Source: Saprolegnia diclina VS20 (Eukaryota; Oomycota; Saprolegniomycetes; Saprolegniales; Saprolegniaceae). From it: DNA of 64,000 nucleotides. Shown here piece after piece: positions 12,188 to 24,042 of the stretch. The translations under genes and the position numbers were made by a program. The notes below the pieces were generated by a model, which saw only the letters and a list, made by a program, of their open reading frames with translations, ran no database searches and had not been told where the DNA came from. The stretch is from assembly GCF_000281045.1 (NCBI RefSeq), contig NW_008246125.1:188270-252269 (forward strand), given 5' to 3'. The number at the start of each line of letters is the position of its first letter. The first letter of the stretch is position 1.

Positions 12188-12856
12188 AGCGAATCCCAAA
12201 ATCGGGCAGGATGCTTGCCCACGCCGTCTCCGCCCTTGTCCCAACCCGAACGGTGTGCGATCCACGAGCGCCGCGTCGCATGTGACGCCCGATGGACTAT
12301 CAACTGCTTTCTGAAGCCAAGGGTGTATAAGAGCTTATATACCCTTCCTGAAGCCTATCGCTGGCGATGATGTGACTCGTCATCGACGGAGGAACGAACC
12401 CACGGCGGCCCAAGTGTACCAGAGCTGTAGTTAGACGCTATGCTACCGATCTAGTTCGCAGCCGAAAAGGGTTGTTCAGATGTCGAGTTGCCTCCGCGAA
12501 CCGCAGTTGGTTGCCGCTTCTACTGTGTCGTCCACTGCTCTATTATCCGATGCAATTCACGCCGACGTTGCTGTCGTACGACGATCGAATCGCTCGCTGC
12601 TCCAGACTTCAACCGGGTGGTGGGTTGAAGTGCACGCCACCGCTGCCACTCGGTTTTCATCCACCTCTTCTCGTCGCCTCGACTTGTGCACATGAAATCG
12701 CTCGGGCGGTGCTGCACTGTCAGAGCTGTCATGGTCAACTTGTCCGGATATCACCGCCCTGCGACATGTCTACTTGGGACGTCCGGATACAGGTCGCGAA
12801 CTTTCTATGGCACGGCTCCCGAAGGATCTTCCGTCGTCGTCAATTCGGATTTCGCC
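12188..12856. other. Intergenic region with an imperfect palindrome
   Basis: About 670 bp between divergent genes. At 12321-12346 lies an imperfect palindrome centred on AGCT (AGGGTGTATAA...TTATATACCCT, 22 of 26 positions self-complementary). No convincing gene is seen; 12360-12470 was considered as a tRNA and rejected. Confidence 0.5.
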
Positions 12857-13235
12857 ATGTCTGGCCACCACCCCACGTACACGATGGCTGCCCTCCTGGT
12901 AGGATACACCTGCAAGCGCGTCGGCTGAGGAGGCTCATGACGAGTACTAGGGCATTGGCGGCGTCATGGGCTACGTCAAGAAGCGCTCGATCGTCTCGCT
13001 CGTCGCGGGCGTCAGCATTGGTGCCGGCTTTGGCGTGGCGGGCTACATGATGCAACACGATCAGATCGCCAACGGCCACGCCGTCGCACTCACGCTCAGC
13101 GCGCTCACGATGACGGCCATGGGCTTCCGCGCGGTCAAGACGGGTGGCAAGGTCCCGATCGTTGTCGCGTCGCTGTGCGCCCTCTCGAGCGCGTACCACG
13201 CGCAGCGCTTCAGCGAGTGGGCCGGCCAAGAGTAA
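12857..13235 (+). CDS. TMEM14 family membrane protein
   Basis: Two exons (intron 12899-12950) encode 108 residues. The protein is almost entirely hydrophobic helices with glycine-rich packing: YTMAALLGIGGVMGYVKK, then SIVSLVAGVSIGAGFGVAGYM, then two more helices. The GYVKxxSxxSLxAG motif is the hallmark of the TMEM14 family, small inner mitochondrial or organellar membrane proteins linked in vertebrates (TMEM14C) to porphyrin transport. Family length is about 100-115 residues. The upstream 5' region holds no better start. Function in this organism is inferred from family only. Confidence 0.9.
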
Positions 13236-13732
13236 TCCTCCATGCCCAAACATGCTCGTATTAGATCGTAGTCGTAATACATAACTCTCTTGTGGCAAAA
13301 CGTAGTGTACAGACTCGGCTGCCCTTCTCGCAAGAGCGGCTCATGCGCACGTGCTTCCTCTTCGATGATCAGAGCCATGCCAGCAAGCTAGACGGCTACT
13401 GCCGCCACGGTTGGCTGCGACTCGCTCCACCACGGGGGGAAACTCCAACTTTTGTTCGAGCGAATAGTATCGCGTCGCATGCCCTAGCGACAATTATACA
13501 AGAATCACCTGTTCAACCCTTGCCCCACGAGTGATGAGGTCAAGCCAAGGACCAGAGGGTCTCGCAAGCGTGCTTGGAGGTGGACGCCGAGCGACGATTT
13601 TCGCAGCTGCAAGTACCAATCGAGCCAACGCCGCCAAGAAGTCCATGTTGGAGAAAACAAGGGGCTGCTCCGTCTCGAAGTCAACTGCCGAGGTAATACA
13701 GTCAATACACGCTCAATTTAGATATCGTTTTG
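13236..13732. other. Spacer between convergent genes
   Basis: About 500 bp between the TMEM14 and PPIP5K stops, the longest tail-to-tail gap in the left arm. Only short unconvincing reading frames; nothing recognisable. Confidence 0.5.
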
Positions 13733-16700
13733 CTATACACTCTCGGGCACGTAGCCGTGCGCCGTGGTCGTCGAGACGGAGGCGATACACGTGCCGAGCA
13801 TGTCGTCAAACATAGCGCCGGGCATGTTGGTCGTGAGGTAGATCTTGTTGTCCGGCTCCACGACGCGCGGGTCCAAGTCCATTTGGCTCGAGTCCTTCTT
13901 CTCGAGGAACGCACGCGCGGCCGGGATGTCGACCCCACCTGTGGGCGTCGACGGCGGCGACGAAATGCCAAACGATGACGCGGACGACGTCGACGTGCTG
14001 CGCGTGATCTCGGGCATCTCGGGGTCACCACGAACACCTGGTGAGAAGGCGATTTCGACGCGGAAACGGTGCTCGTCCTCCTCCTATATACAGACCATGA
14101 GCTTGGAGAGAGCACGACGATGCTGTACCGGCAGCCACGGCTGCTCAAAGACTCGCACGATTATGTGCGCGAGGTAGTCCAACTCCGTGACGTGGTCCAG
14201 CGCAGAAAGAGCATCGGGTGTGATCATCTTGGCCGGGTCCATCTCGTACTGGATCTTGGGGCCGTCGCCATGGATCTTGTTGATACCCATTTGCTTGAGA
14301 AGCGCATTTGTCACTTCCTCTTCCTCGGGGACAGATGCCGCTGTGCGGATCGGAGACGCTGGCGCCGCAGTCGCCGCAGCCACGCGCGACGTCCACGTTG
14401 GGCACTGGTGCCGGAGCACGTTTAGGAGCGTGTGCATGTGCGACTCGCTCGTGAAGTAGAGGCGCGTGCGCACTTGCGTGCCAGGGCTCTTGATGCGTAG
14501 CTCCTTCGCAAAAGACGGGTCGAGGCGGTACCCGTTATGCTCGAGGCAGTCCATCTCCTCTGCGTCGTCCGTACAGAGCGGCAAAAACGACTTGCCGCTG
14601 CCATATCCAATAGCACTGTTGACAACTGCGGGCGTCTCGTCACGGGCAATCGTCATGGCCATCGCAATGTCTACGCACATCATGAGAAAGAGCTTCGTGT
14701 ACGATCGCGTAGATCCATCTACCTGAGCGGATCTTGGCGCAGAGCGCTTGGGAGACCTTGGCACCGATCGACTGCTTCTCCGCCACGTCCATGCCTAATA
14801 ACAATGGGCTTTCGACCATCGAGATAATTCAAGGAGTACCGTATTCCTGGGGCACGTAGCACGTCACAAAGCACTCGGCGAGCTCAAAGAGCGCGCGACC
14901 GTGCTTGAGGGACATGGCACCCTTGAAGTTGTGAAGCATGTCATACTTGATGCAGTCGTAGATGTCGGGGAGCTTGCTCAGGTCGTACTCGAGCTTTTTG
15001 GCCGAGTAGAAGTCGCGGTACAGTTTCTCCCAGCGCTCCGAGACGAGAACGAGGGTTTCGCCCATGTAAACCTCGTTGACCGACGGGTCGTTGAGGAGCA
15101 CGGCAGTCTTCTCGGCCTCGGCGCCAATCTCCTTGATCTCCGTTTTGACGAGCTTGATGAGGTCATGGAGTTTCCGAAGTGCTTCGAGAGGCTGTGCAAT
15201 TTGGCGTAGCGCAGCCACCATGGACGCCGTCCCGAGCGGCGCCGCGGCCGCCACGAATGCGTCGACGGATGCATACTCGCGGTGGAGGAGCTTGCGCATG
15301 TTTGCCTTGGTCTTTTCGATCTCTTCGTTGGCGTCGGCCTGGCCCGAGTGGTCGAGCATCTTGTTCGCGTCCTTGTCGAGCGTCGTGACAAGACTCACGA
15401 GAATCGGCGTCAGGTCGCCTTCGAGCTCGAGGAAGCCCTTTGCGAATGCCGCCGCCGTCATCTGGACGCGCCCTTCGTCCGACGTGAAGATCTTCAGGTC
15501 GTGTCGAAACGTCGAGTGCAGCCGGAGGAGCCCGCCTGCGACACACGATGATCCTGGGCGTCGAGCGCGATAGGGTCATACCTTCTTCAACAGGATAAAG
15601 CTCGTTGCGGAATCGGTTGCCGAGTTGCTCGCCCTGACGCTTGCCCGTCTCGGTGAGATCGCCGCCCCACTTCATAATAAGGAGCAGCTCGGAATTGGTG
15701 CCGGACGCGGATGATGGTGGCATATACTCGCGCCGAGGCTTGAACTGCACCTTGCGGTTGATACCGGCAAACTTCCAGCGCTCCAGTACGCGCTTGATTT
15801 GCAGCAGTTTCTCAAAGCTGTCGCCACCTGCACGCTCGGCATGAGTTCCATTCGTACACGTTGGCGCGTCGGACCTTCTTTTTCCCAGACCGCGCCTTTC
15901 GAGCCGACGTTGGGGGCATACTCCTTGATGAGGTTGCGCACAATGTCGAGGAGTTCTTGCAGATCCATGACCGCCTTGACCTTGACCTCGTCAAACTTGT
16001 CCTTCGTGCGCCGCTTCTCGTAAAAATTGACGAGGCTCGACGCCCACACGCGCGTCTTGAGCTTTTGCTTGGGCGTGCGGTCGCCGTGACGCTACTCCTG
16101 TTGCTTAAGACCACTTGCTACACTCGCTGGGTACGTACGACGATCGCAATCACGGCGCGTAGCTCCTCCTTCTTCTCGTGCCAGTTGTGGTGCATGTCGT
16201 CAGTTGACGTTGACGAGCTCGAGCTGAGGCGCGAGTGGGAAGGCGGGGGCGGGTGCGTCCCCGGAGAGCCAAAGCTGCCCGAGAGGTGTTCGAACGGGTC
16301 GGACGAGTGCGACGAGCCCAGTGTTGGGTAGTGATTGTCGACGAGCGGTTCGGTTGAGAAGGGTGGCGGCGAGTACGACGGGCTTGGCGGGTACCGCGGC
16401 GACCGGCTGCTGCGATTGTTGCGGTAGCGCAATGCCGTGAGGAGATAGTTCTGCAGCACGAGGCCGCAGTCGTCGTAGTACTTTTTCGAGTTTTTGACAA
16501 AGCTCCAGCCGTTGACGTCGCAAACGTACGACGTGCCGCGGACGCGAAGAAGGTCGAAGCCGCACACGGTTTGCTGGAACGCGAGGCAGACCTTGCGCGC
16601 AATGTCCTTCTCGACAGAGTTGAGAATGACCGGGTACCGCACTTCCTTCCCAACGCTGTCGCGCATGACACGCCCGTCGAGAACGGGCGACTTGCGCGCT

Positions 16701-17502
16701 TCGGCGTGGCCATAGTTGGGCCCGACGGTGTACACCTTGACGTCCGTGCCCTGCGTATTGAGAAACTCTTCGTAAATGTACGAGCCTTCGCGGCGCACCT
16801 ATCACTCAGGAGCTCGCTTGGAGCGAAAGAGAAGCAGCGTACCTGGTTGACGTCAGGGTAAAACTCGGACGACCGGTCGCCAACTTTTCGAAAGAGGCGC
16901 TTGCTGCCGCCACCGGCGCTCGTTGGGTAGTAGATGTAAATGTTGTGGTCCTCGGCGTTCGCAGGCTTCTCGACGAACGGCTTGTTGATCTGAACGCCGT
17001 TGACGATGATGCAGTTTTCGCTCTCTTCCAGTACGTCTGGGGCTGGGCCGTCACGGTTAACGATCGCGTGGCGCGGGACGTTGACGCCGTTGCGAATGAG
17101 CACCTCGTAGACCTTGCGCCGGTCGAAAAGCACGTGCTGCATCGAGAGGTCGTTCACAAGCACGGGTCGGCGCAGCTGCACGTAGCGCTCGGCCTTCTCG
17201 AGCGGGAAGCCCGTCGAGTAGAAGCTGAACATGGCGTCGCAGATCGGCCAGTCCTCGATCGGCTGGCGCAGCGTCATTTCGTCCGTGAAGACAACGAGGT
17301 CAAATTGCTTCTTCTTGTTGAGGCGCCGGAGAATCTCTTGCATCGGCTTGGACCGAGTCTTCTTCTCCATGGCGCAGACGCCCACGACGTAGCGGCGGGA
17401 CATGGCTGGCGACGTCCGCACGGCCGCGAAGGTTGTCGCGCGGTCGTCGTCCGAGAGCGTCGGCGACGGCGGCAGCGGGATCGGGAAGCTGCTGCTGCTC
17501 AT
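13733..17502 (-). CDS. Diphosphoinositol pentakisphosphate kinase (PPIP5K/VIP1)
   Basis: Eight exons; introns 16799-16842, 16092-16138, 15828-15874, 15536-15581, 14795-14839, 14671-14722 and 14084-14128. The product is 1,147 residues from the ATG at 17502. The N-terminal kinase domain (about 60-400) starts [18 protein letters not shown] and contains [28 protein letters not shown] and [19 protein letters not shown], the ATP-grasp signature of VIP1 enzymes. The phosphatase-like domain begins at [12 protein letters not shown] (about 441), the histidine-acid-phosphatase motif. [14 protein letters not shown] near the C-terminus is also family-typical. VIP1 enzymes make 1-diphosphate inositol pyrophosphates in the cytosol and can also remove them. 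A Ser/Pro-rich insert of about 90 residues separates the two domains. CCAAT boxes at 17573 and 17610 lie upstream. Confidence 0.95.
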
Positions 17503-18402
17503 GACGGCGCCGTTTGTACAGTGTATAAAAATAAGGCGTGGGTTTCGAAACACACCTGCGCCATGACGCGGGCCAATCAGCACGAGCTTTGGCGCTCCAC
17601 CGCACGCCCATTGGTCAGATCAAAAATCGAAGCTGAGCGGCCAGACCAGCCGGGGGATGGGCGCCACCACCAACGCCGCCGAGTAGCCGCAGTGTGCACA
17701 TATAGATGACAGGGCGAGACATCACCGCAGATTCGCCAGCCCGTTTCGTACGGTCTTGCATCTCGGGAAACACAACCCGCGCGACGGCCCAACCCTGGTC
17801 GTGTCGCAAAGCCAGGGCGATTTCGTGTGGCGCCGCTGAATCGCAGGACTCAGATCGCAGTGTAGCGGCTTCAACGGCTCCAAGCGACTGGCCCTTTTAC
17901 GCCAAGCCTCTATGCATCAAGGCCGAATCCCGGGCCGAATCCTGGAGATTCGAGTGGATAGGAGGGACGCAGGTGCGTTCTTGTGGGTACGTACTTGCCT
18001 CGTCAGTCCGTGCGCGCCACTGACGACGGGCGTCAAATGCTCTGCCCGATGCAAGAGCAGGCATGTCAAGATGGCCATAAAGAACGTGCACACGGCATAA
18101 AGAAGCTGCTCGTCACATGTCTGGGCGTCGTCCTTGGTGCTGCAAAAGCAAAGATTTCGCTTTACGAGTTGCATTCTCACCAATTTGTAGCAGCAGACAG
18201 GCGACGCGTAGGACATCCTGTGCACACTTCAAGGATGTTCGCGATCCGTCGGAGCGCTTCGAGTCACGTGATTGGTCCATGAATTGTCCCTTTTCGACGA
18301 ATCACTGACGCGAATGCACGGCGGCACTTTTAAAAATGTTTACAAATGCCAAGTGGATCGGTCATATTATTTTGCACACCGATCGGGACCCCAGAAAGGA
18401 TA
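17503..18402. promoter_or_regulatory. Divergent intergenic region PPIP5K / QDPR
   Basis: 900 bp between divergent starts. TATAAA at 17523-17528 and CCAAT-type boxes at 17573-17577 and 17610-17614 (reverse) are near the PPIP5K start. ATTGG at 18271-18275 is about 130 bp before the QDPR start. No gene seen. Confidence 0.5.
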
Positions 18403-19439
18403 ATGCTCAAGAAGTTGCTTGTCGTCGGTGGCTCGGGCGCGCTCGGTCGTGGCGTCGCCGCCCGCTTTAGCGCGGCCAATTGGTCCGTCGTCAACGTGGA
18501 CTACTCGTAAGTACATGGCCGCGTACTCCTCATCTCTCAGAACGCTTGCTGCTGCAGGGCGAACCCCGACTCGGCCACGAACGTGACCCTCAAGACGCAG
18601 CAAAGCTCGCTCGCCCAGCTGCCGACGATTCTCGCTGCGATCAAGGACGAGTACGATCATGTGAATGCTGTTTTGTGAGTCTTATGTGCATGTACGTAGG
18701 AAGGTTGATGCGGTCGTGTGCGCAGCTGGCGGCTGGGCTGGCGGCAGCATTGCGAGCACCGAGACCCTCGAGAACTTGTCGACCATGTACTCGATGAACA
18801 TGGAGTCTGCTTTGCTCGGTACGATGCATGCGATGGTCCCGCATTGCTTCACGGAAGTACGTAGCGGCGCATTTGGCGGCCACAAAGATGAACCCTGGTG
18901 GTCTTCTTGTGCTCACGGGTTCCGTCGCGGCCCTCCAAGGTGCATCCACATTGCCACATTGCATTCATCTAACCCGTTAACTCTAGGCACGCCCGATATG
19001 GTCACGTATGGCATGAGCAAGGCGGCAACGCACCAGTTGATTGCGAGCTCGGCGTACGTCCTCATGGCTCCGAGACTGGGACTCAAACCGACGGTAGGCC
19101 CAAGCTGCCGGAGGCCGCGACCGCGCTTGGCATCCTCCCGATCACAATCGACACGCCAACGAACCGCAAGTACATGGCGGACGCGGACTTTTCGACGTGG
19201 ACGCCGGTTCGTTCGCTCCCGTCATGACGTTGTTGTGACGCTCGTTCTAGGTTGAGGAGATTGGCGACAAGCTCGTCCAGTGGGCGCAAGGTATCGAGTT
19301 GATATTTTCTCTACGATGGCTTGGCTAACGTCACGTGTGTGCAGAGCAAAGCGCGCGCCCGGCGTCCGGCGGCCTTGTCACGGTGACAACCACTGGCGGC
19401 AAGTCGGAGTGGAAGGCGATTGGGAACCCGTTTGCGTAA
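18403..19439 (+). CDS. QDPR: Quinoid dihydropteridine reductase (QDPR)
   Basis: Eight small exons; introns 18507-18557, 18661-18703, 18819-18864, 18940-18986, 19054-19097, 19207-19250 and 19291-19344. Total 235 residues against about 240 for the family. It is a short-chain dehydrogenase: the NAD-binding loop VVGGSGALGRG is at the N-terminus, CAAGGWAGG at mid-protein, and YGMSKAATHQL carries the catalytic Tyr-x-x-x-Lys. DTPTNRKYMADADFSTWTPV is highly specific to QDPR. The enzyme regenerates tetrahydrobiopterin from its quinonoid dihydro form, supporting aromatic amino acid hydroxylases. Every intron is short and each junction restores a conserved motif, for example LLAAHLAATKMNPGGLL across 18819-18864. 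Confidence 0.95.
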
Positions 19440-19515
19440 GCCATGGAATGCTTTCACAGCACAAGTATCGCCTGAACCATTGTGTAACAAATCCACGAGT
19501 TGCATGTTACAATGC

Positions 19516-20601
19516 CTATTGCACGGGGCATGGATGAGCGCAAAGGGCATGGCGGCGAAACTGCGGCGGCGAGAACTGGCCGATGCGCGTGATGGCACCT
19601 GGGTCGCGAACGTCCAAGATGACGAGTCCTGCTTTGCGCGTGCACAGGAAAGCAACGCAGTCTAGTGTAACGTCGAGGCTCGTGACGTCTACATCGGCTG
19701 CGACGTACGAGCCGACAAGACGCAGATCGACTTCGTTCGTGCGACGATTGTGGACACGAAGGATGCGGAGCCCTCCGCTGCCAATAGCAACGTACACGAA
19801 CGAGTCACGAACGACAACGTGCTCGGCCGCGTAGCCGGGAAACGGGTGCGAACACAGAAGCTCTGGTGCGCACGGGTTGGCGACGTTGAAAACTTGGAGG
19901 CCACCGTAGCTGAAGGCGACGAAGAGTAAAGAGCCAGCGAGCGCCATGTGCCGCGCGTCAAATGCACCGTGCGTGAAGGCCGCGATCTCGGCAGGCTCAG
20001 CCGCGTTTGTCACGTCGAGAACCCGAACGCCGGCGTGACCAAAGCTCACAAAGCCCCAGCCATCAGAAAGGAGCACGAAGCGGGCCTCGTGGTCGTCGAC
20101 CTTGAAGCCACCGAGCTCGACGGGGCTCGACGGGTTGGCCACGTCAAGCGTGCGGACGCCAGCGCGGCCAAAGGTCACGAGGGCAATATCGCCTTGAACA
20201 GCAACGCACTTGGCCGCATACCGTGCGTGCACCAGCGCGCCAATCTCGTCAATGTTGGTGTCGATATTCGTGAAGATGCGCAGACCGGCTTTCCCGCACG
20301 CCGTAAATACGATGCGCTTGGCCATGCAAAAGTGCTTCAAGGCCATGCCGCCGTGCCCATCAAACAGCTCCGCAAGTACAGCAGGCTGCTCCGGCACGGT
20401 GACATCAAGCACGAACATGCCCATTTGGCCCAGCGAAATGAATGCTTTGGTGATGCTGCCCATGGCCTCGATACGCGCCCACTTGACGCGGCTTGTTTTG
20501 AGCACGGGTAGCTTGAGAGCCTCGGGCCACTGCGAAATGAGAGCACAAGCGGACTTGAGCTGAGCCCGCGCCGAAGGCTCCATCGTCACGTATGAAGTCA
20601 T
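19516..20601 (-). CDS. LVIVD-repeat beta-propeller-like protein
   Basis: A single-exon gene of 361 residues. It contains about six tandem units of 40-45 residues ending in variants of (G)(V/L)x(V/I)LDVxxPxxP, e.g. GMFVLDVTVPEQP, GVRTLDVANPSSP, GVRVLDVTNAAEP, GLQVFNVANPCAP and GLVILDVRDP. These are LVIVD repeats, thought to form a propeller-like fold; the family is widespread and its function usually unknown. No signal peptide or TM segment is seen. It lies tail-to-tail with QDPR (76 bp) and head-to-head with CSN5 (294 bp). One of the few intronless genes in the window. Confidence 0.88.
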   Translation of the reverse strand: MTSYVTMEPSARAQLKSACALISQWPEALKLPVLKTSRVKWARIEAMGSITKAFISLGQMGMFVLDVTVPEQPAVLAELFDGHGGMALKHFCMAKRIVFTACGKAGLRIFTNIDTNIDEIGALVHARYAAKCVAVQGDIALVTFGRAGVRTLDVANPSSPVELGGFKVDDHEARFVLLSDGWGFVSFGHAGVRVLDVTNAAEPAEIAAFTHGAFDARHMALAGSLLFVAFSYGGLQVFNVANPCAPELLCSHPFPGYAAEHVVVRDSFVYVAIGSGGLRILRVHNRRTNEVDLRLVGSYVAADVDVTSLDVTLDCVAFLCTRKAGLVILDVRDPGAITRIGQFSPPQFRRHALCAHPCPVQ

Positions 20602-20895
20602 GCTCGTCGAAGCCGTTCGTGGAAGAAATTGGATCTTGCGTCGCGAGAGTAATGGGCAATTCCTTCTAGACAGCCCTCTCGATGTCGCTTATCTGGATTT
20701 CTCTATCGTTTGTATAGCGCTTGTGGCATTATATCTAGCTACAAGCCACATTTGCTCTAAACAGAGGAGTACAGCGAGGTACTGCTCGCTATTTGGATCA
20801 TGAAGTCCAGATCTCAAGGAAGTACCTAATCTCAAGTATTAGTGTTAATAGGTGAGTGTATAGTGTGGTGCTGCTGGCCTGTCGCAAAGCTCAAG

Positions 20896-22115
20896 ATGAA
20901 CGCTGCCGCACAATCGTCGGGCAAGGCCAAGGCTGCGCCAAAGGAGGCCGCGCCCCGCGGAGGCGACGCGCTTTACTCGTGGAGCGACGACCGCCTGAGC
21001 GAGGTCCGCGGCAACAAGCTCTGGAGCCAAGACCCCAAGTACTTTCGCCGCGTCCAGGTCTCGCCGGCCGCCACGATGAAGATGCTTTCGCACGCGCAGT
21101 CGGGCGTTGAGAAGGGCATGAGTTCGCCGGGCGGCAAGCCCGTCGAAATCATGGGTCTGCTCATGGGCCGTCCGTCGACAGACCCGTCGAGCCCCAACAC
21201 GCTCGTGGTCACGGACGCCTTCCCGCTGCCCATCGAGGGGGCCGAGACCCGCGTCTTGGCCGACGACGCCGAAGTCATCAACTACATGATCTCACTTGGC
21301 GAAGCGACCGAGATCACGCGCAAGGAGAAGTTTATGGGCTGGTACCACAGCCACCCGTTTGACGTGGAAGTCACGTCGCACTGCTTCCTCAGCTCAACGG
21401 ATCTCAGCACGCAGCTCCAGTGGCAGCGCTCGGAAGATCCGCATGGGAACCCGTGGCTTGCAATTGTCATCGACCCGCTCCGGTCGCTTGCCAAGAAGCG
21501 TCCCGAGATGGGTGCATTCCGTGCGTACCCGCCCGAGTACGCACCCCCCGTGAACGAGACGCCAGACGGGACGCTTGTGACGGACGACACGGCGCGCGTT
21601 GAGCGCTGGGGTAGCTGCTGGAACCGGTATATCAACTCTTTTCGCTTTTCATTCTGAGCGCGTTTCCTCTTGCGTAGGTACTATGCGCTCGAGGTCGAGT
21701 ACTTTATGAGCTCGCTCGGGTCGAACGTCCTGAGCGTGCTTTCGGAGAAGTTTCTCTGGATGCGCACGCTGAGCTCGACTCCGATGCTCGAGCGCGAGAA
21801 TCGCGAGCGCTTCTCGGAGCGAATTGCGCTGCTGGCGACAAAACTTGAAGGCTGCGAGTCTATGGTGTCGTCGCAGCGTGGCTTTGGCTCGTGTACGTCC
21901 TCCCACCCACCACCTCTCGAACTTGGATCGCTACTCAAAGACGTCATGGAATAGCGCGTATGAGCAGCGGCTACTATGTTCCCGACTCGTCCAAGTCCGC
22001 GCCCGCGTCCGAGGACTCAGCGCTCGACAAGTGCACGCAAGCAGCGAACGAGCTCTCGATGGAGCACTGCCACGGTCAGACGCTCCAGGTCGCCAAGCAG
22101 AAGCTCTTCAATTAA
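20896..22115 (+). CDS. COP9 signalosome subunit 5 (CSN5, JAMM deneddylase)
   Basis: Three exons, introns 21627-21677 and 21893-21954, 368 residues. The MPN domain contains EIMGLLMGRP (catalytic Glu), GWYHSHP (two zinc His) and LSSTDLSTQ (zinc Asp). It is followed by WLAIVIDPLRSLAKKRPEMGAFRAYPPEY and the CSN5-specific helical C-terminus. CSN5 removes NEDD8 from cullins within the COP9 signalosome. Odd point: between the second His and the Asp there are 15 residues (PFDVEVTSHCFLSST), not the usual 10 of the JAMM motif. All metal ligands are present, so activity is expected. The start at 20896 is preferred over an in-frame ATG at 20842, which adds a Cys/Trp-rich stretch unlike the family. Confidence 0.92.
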
Positions 22116-22142
22116 ATACTCTTGCTTAACACGAATCCAAGC

Positions 22143-24042
22143 CTACGTGAATCGGAGGTTCGCGCGCTTGGACTGGCGGTGCATGTTCATTTCAAAGAGC
22201 TCTTCGGCGATGCGTTCTTGCGCCTCAAGCTCCTCTTGCTGTTTTTCGTACGCACGCTTGCGCTCGAGGTCCACAGGCACTTCGCTCTGGTAGCGTGTAA
22301 TGAGTGCACTGGCGCGGGGCATGGCGTTCTTCTTGAAGCGCTTGAAGTTGCGTACTCCAGGCACAGGTGCCGTGGCGTCCCGGATCAAGTACCGCGCGTG
22401 TGCTTCGGCTGGCGCGGATTTGCGCACAATGAGTTGACTCGAGACGACTGTTGGTGGTGGCGCGTCGTTCTCGCGCTCGACAGGCGTCTTGACATGCTTC
22501 TTTTGCATCCACGTCGTTGGCTTCTCGTCCAGCAAAGCGTCGTCGCCCTCCTTGGTCTCGGAGTCGTAAAGCGGTGCCGGCGGGTCCGGACAAGTCGACT
22601 GCACCTTGATGTCTGGTGTCGATGGCGGTGTTTCATGGCGCGCTTTGAGCGTTGGCTTTTTCCAGAGTGGGAGCTTCGCGGGAACCAACTCGGCTTGCAG
22701 TTTAATCTCGGAGCCAACCTGCATTTTGGTCTCGGAGGCAGCCAACTGACTGATTGGCACGGATTCCATCTACGAGACGATGAAGCTCGTCGCACGCACG
22801 CGTCGTGTACCTTGACGCTGAAAGTCTCTGTCGTGGGCGGGATCGCGACGACGCTCGACTCGATAGCCTCTCGGATCGGTGGCATCGTCGTCGTCTCAGG
22901 TACAAACGATGAGAGAGGTGGTGCGGCTTGTTGCAAAAGTGCGTCGAACGAGTCATCCGAGAGGTACAGCGGAGGCCGCGTAAAGAGAATGCTCGCCACG
23001 AGCTCGTGGTGCATGACGATCGCATGGCGGCGCAGCAGCTGAAGGCGTCGGAGCACGGACGGGTCCCAGTCACGCACGGAGGCCGACATGACGTCCGACG
23101 TCTGCGTGAGCTCAGTTCCATTACCCGGATAGATGATGAGCGGCGTTCGCTTCGTGGATACGACGGCATCAACGAGATCGGCGTCGTGCGCGAGACTTGG
23201 CTCGAGGCACGCCATATAGACGAGCCCGCCCATGGCTTGGACAAGAGGACCCATGGACGTCGGCACCAAAAAGACAACGAAAAAGCCGTTGTAGAGTGAA
23301 CAACGACGCGTGTCGAGGAGGTAGGACGGCGTGGCATGGACCTACAATCGCCGGTGCACCACGTGCCGGTCGTCACATACGATGGCCTACCTGCTGGGAA
23401 GCATTGATCGGAAGGAAGCCTTCGTAGCGCGGGAGGTCACTGGACAAGGATTCACGAGCAACGATAGCTTGGACCCAGTCAGAGCTCACGACGGGGTGCG
23501 CATGGACGAGCGCCCAGAGAATCTTCTCGGTCGCAACAAAGTTGCCGGCGTCCATGAGGCAGTGCGTGATCTCGGGAATTGGAGTCGTCACGACGTGCAT
23601 GCCAATAAGTTTGCAGTTCTCGAGGAGCCGGCGACGGTTGGCCTTTTGGATGCGCGAGATGCGAGCGACCTAGTTATGTCTTGAGCGCGCGCCGGCAACT
23701 ACAAAGTCAGAATACCATGCGCACGTAGCCGACGACGAGCACCGTGTTCTTGGCGCCAAACGAGATCTTGTCGCCGACGCGAAGGTCCACGGGCACGTTT
23801 TCCTTGATCTGCGCGCCGTTGACGAACGTGCCAAAGCGCGACTTGCTGTCAACGAGCGTGAACGAGGGCAGCTCGGCGATGCGATCGAGGTGCTCGAGGG
23901 CGCCGACGTGTAGCTTTGCGTGCTGGCGCGATATCGACGAGTCGTTTGGGAAGTTGAGCGCGTTGCCCTTGCGCCCGAGCGTCCACTCGCCCTGCACGAG
24001 GCGCAGCGTCACGCCCTCCGACTCCCACTCGAGAACCCACAT
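22143..24042 (-). CDS. Nibrin (NBS1) homologue, FHA-BRCT-BRCT
   Basis: Four exons; introns 23670-23715, 23342-23390 and 22770-22810; 587 residues (human nibrin is about 750). An FHA domain is at 1-110 (LGRKGNALNFPNDSSISRQHA and SRFGTFVNG), followed by a first BRCT (GMHVVTTPIPEITHCLMD...SSDWVQAIV) and a second BRCT-like region (about 205-310). NFKRFKK lies 68 residues before the end and matches the MRE11-binding motif of nibrin. The last 20 residues are acidic then basic, where the ATM-binding tail lies in animals, but I see no exact EExxxDDL. The protein is the phosphopeptide-binding subunit of the MRE11-RAD50-NBS1 complex. Its stop is 27 bp from the CSN5 stop. Confidence 0.92.

Noticed and set aside
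12360..12470. Possible tRNA on the - strand (GGGTTCGTTCC and a D-arm-like stretch)
   Set aside because: T-arm and acceptor stems do not pair, and no clear anticodon stem can be drawn.
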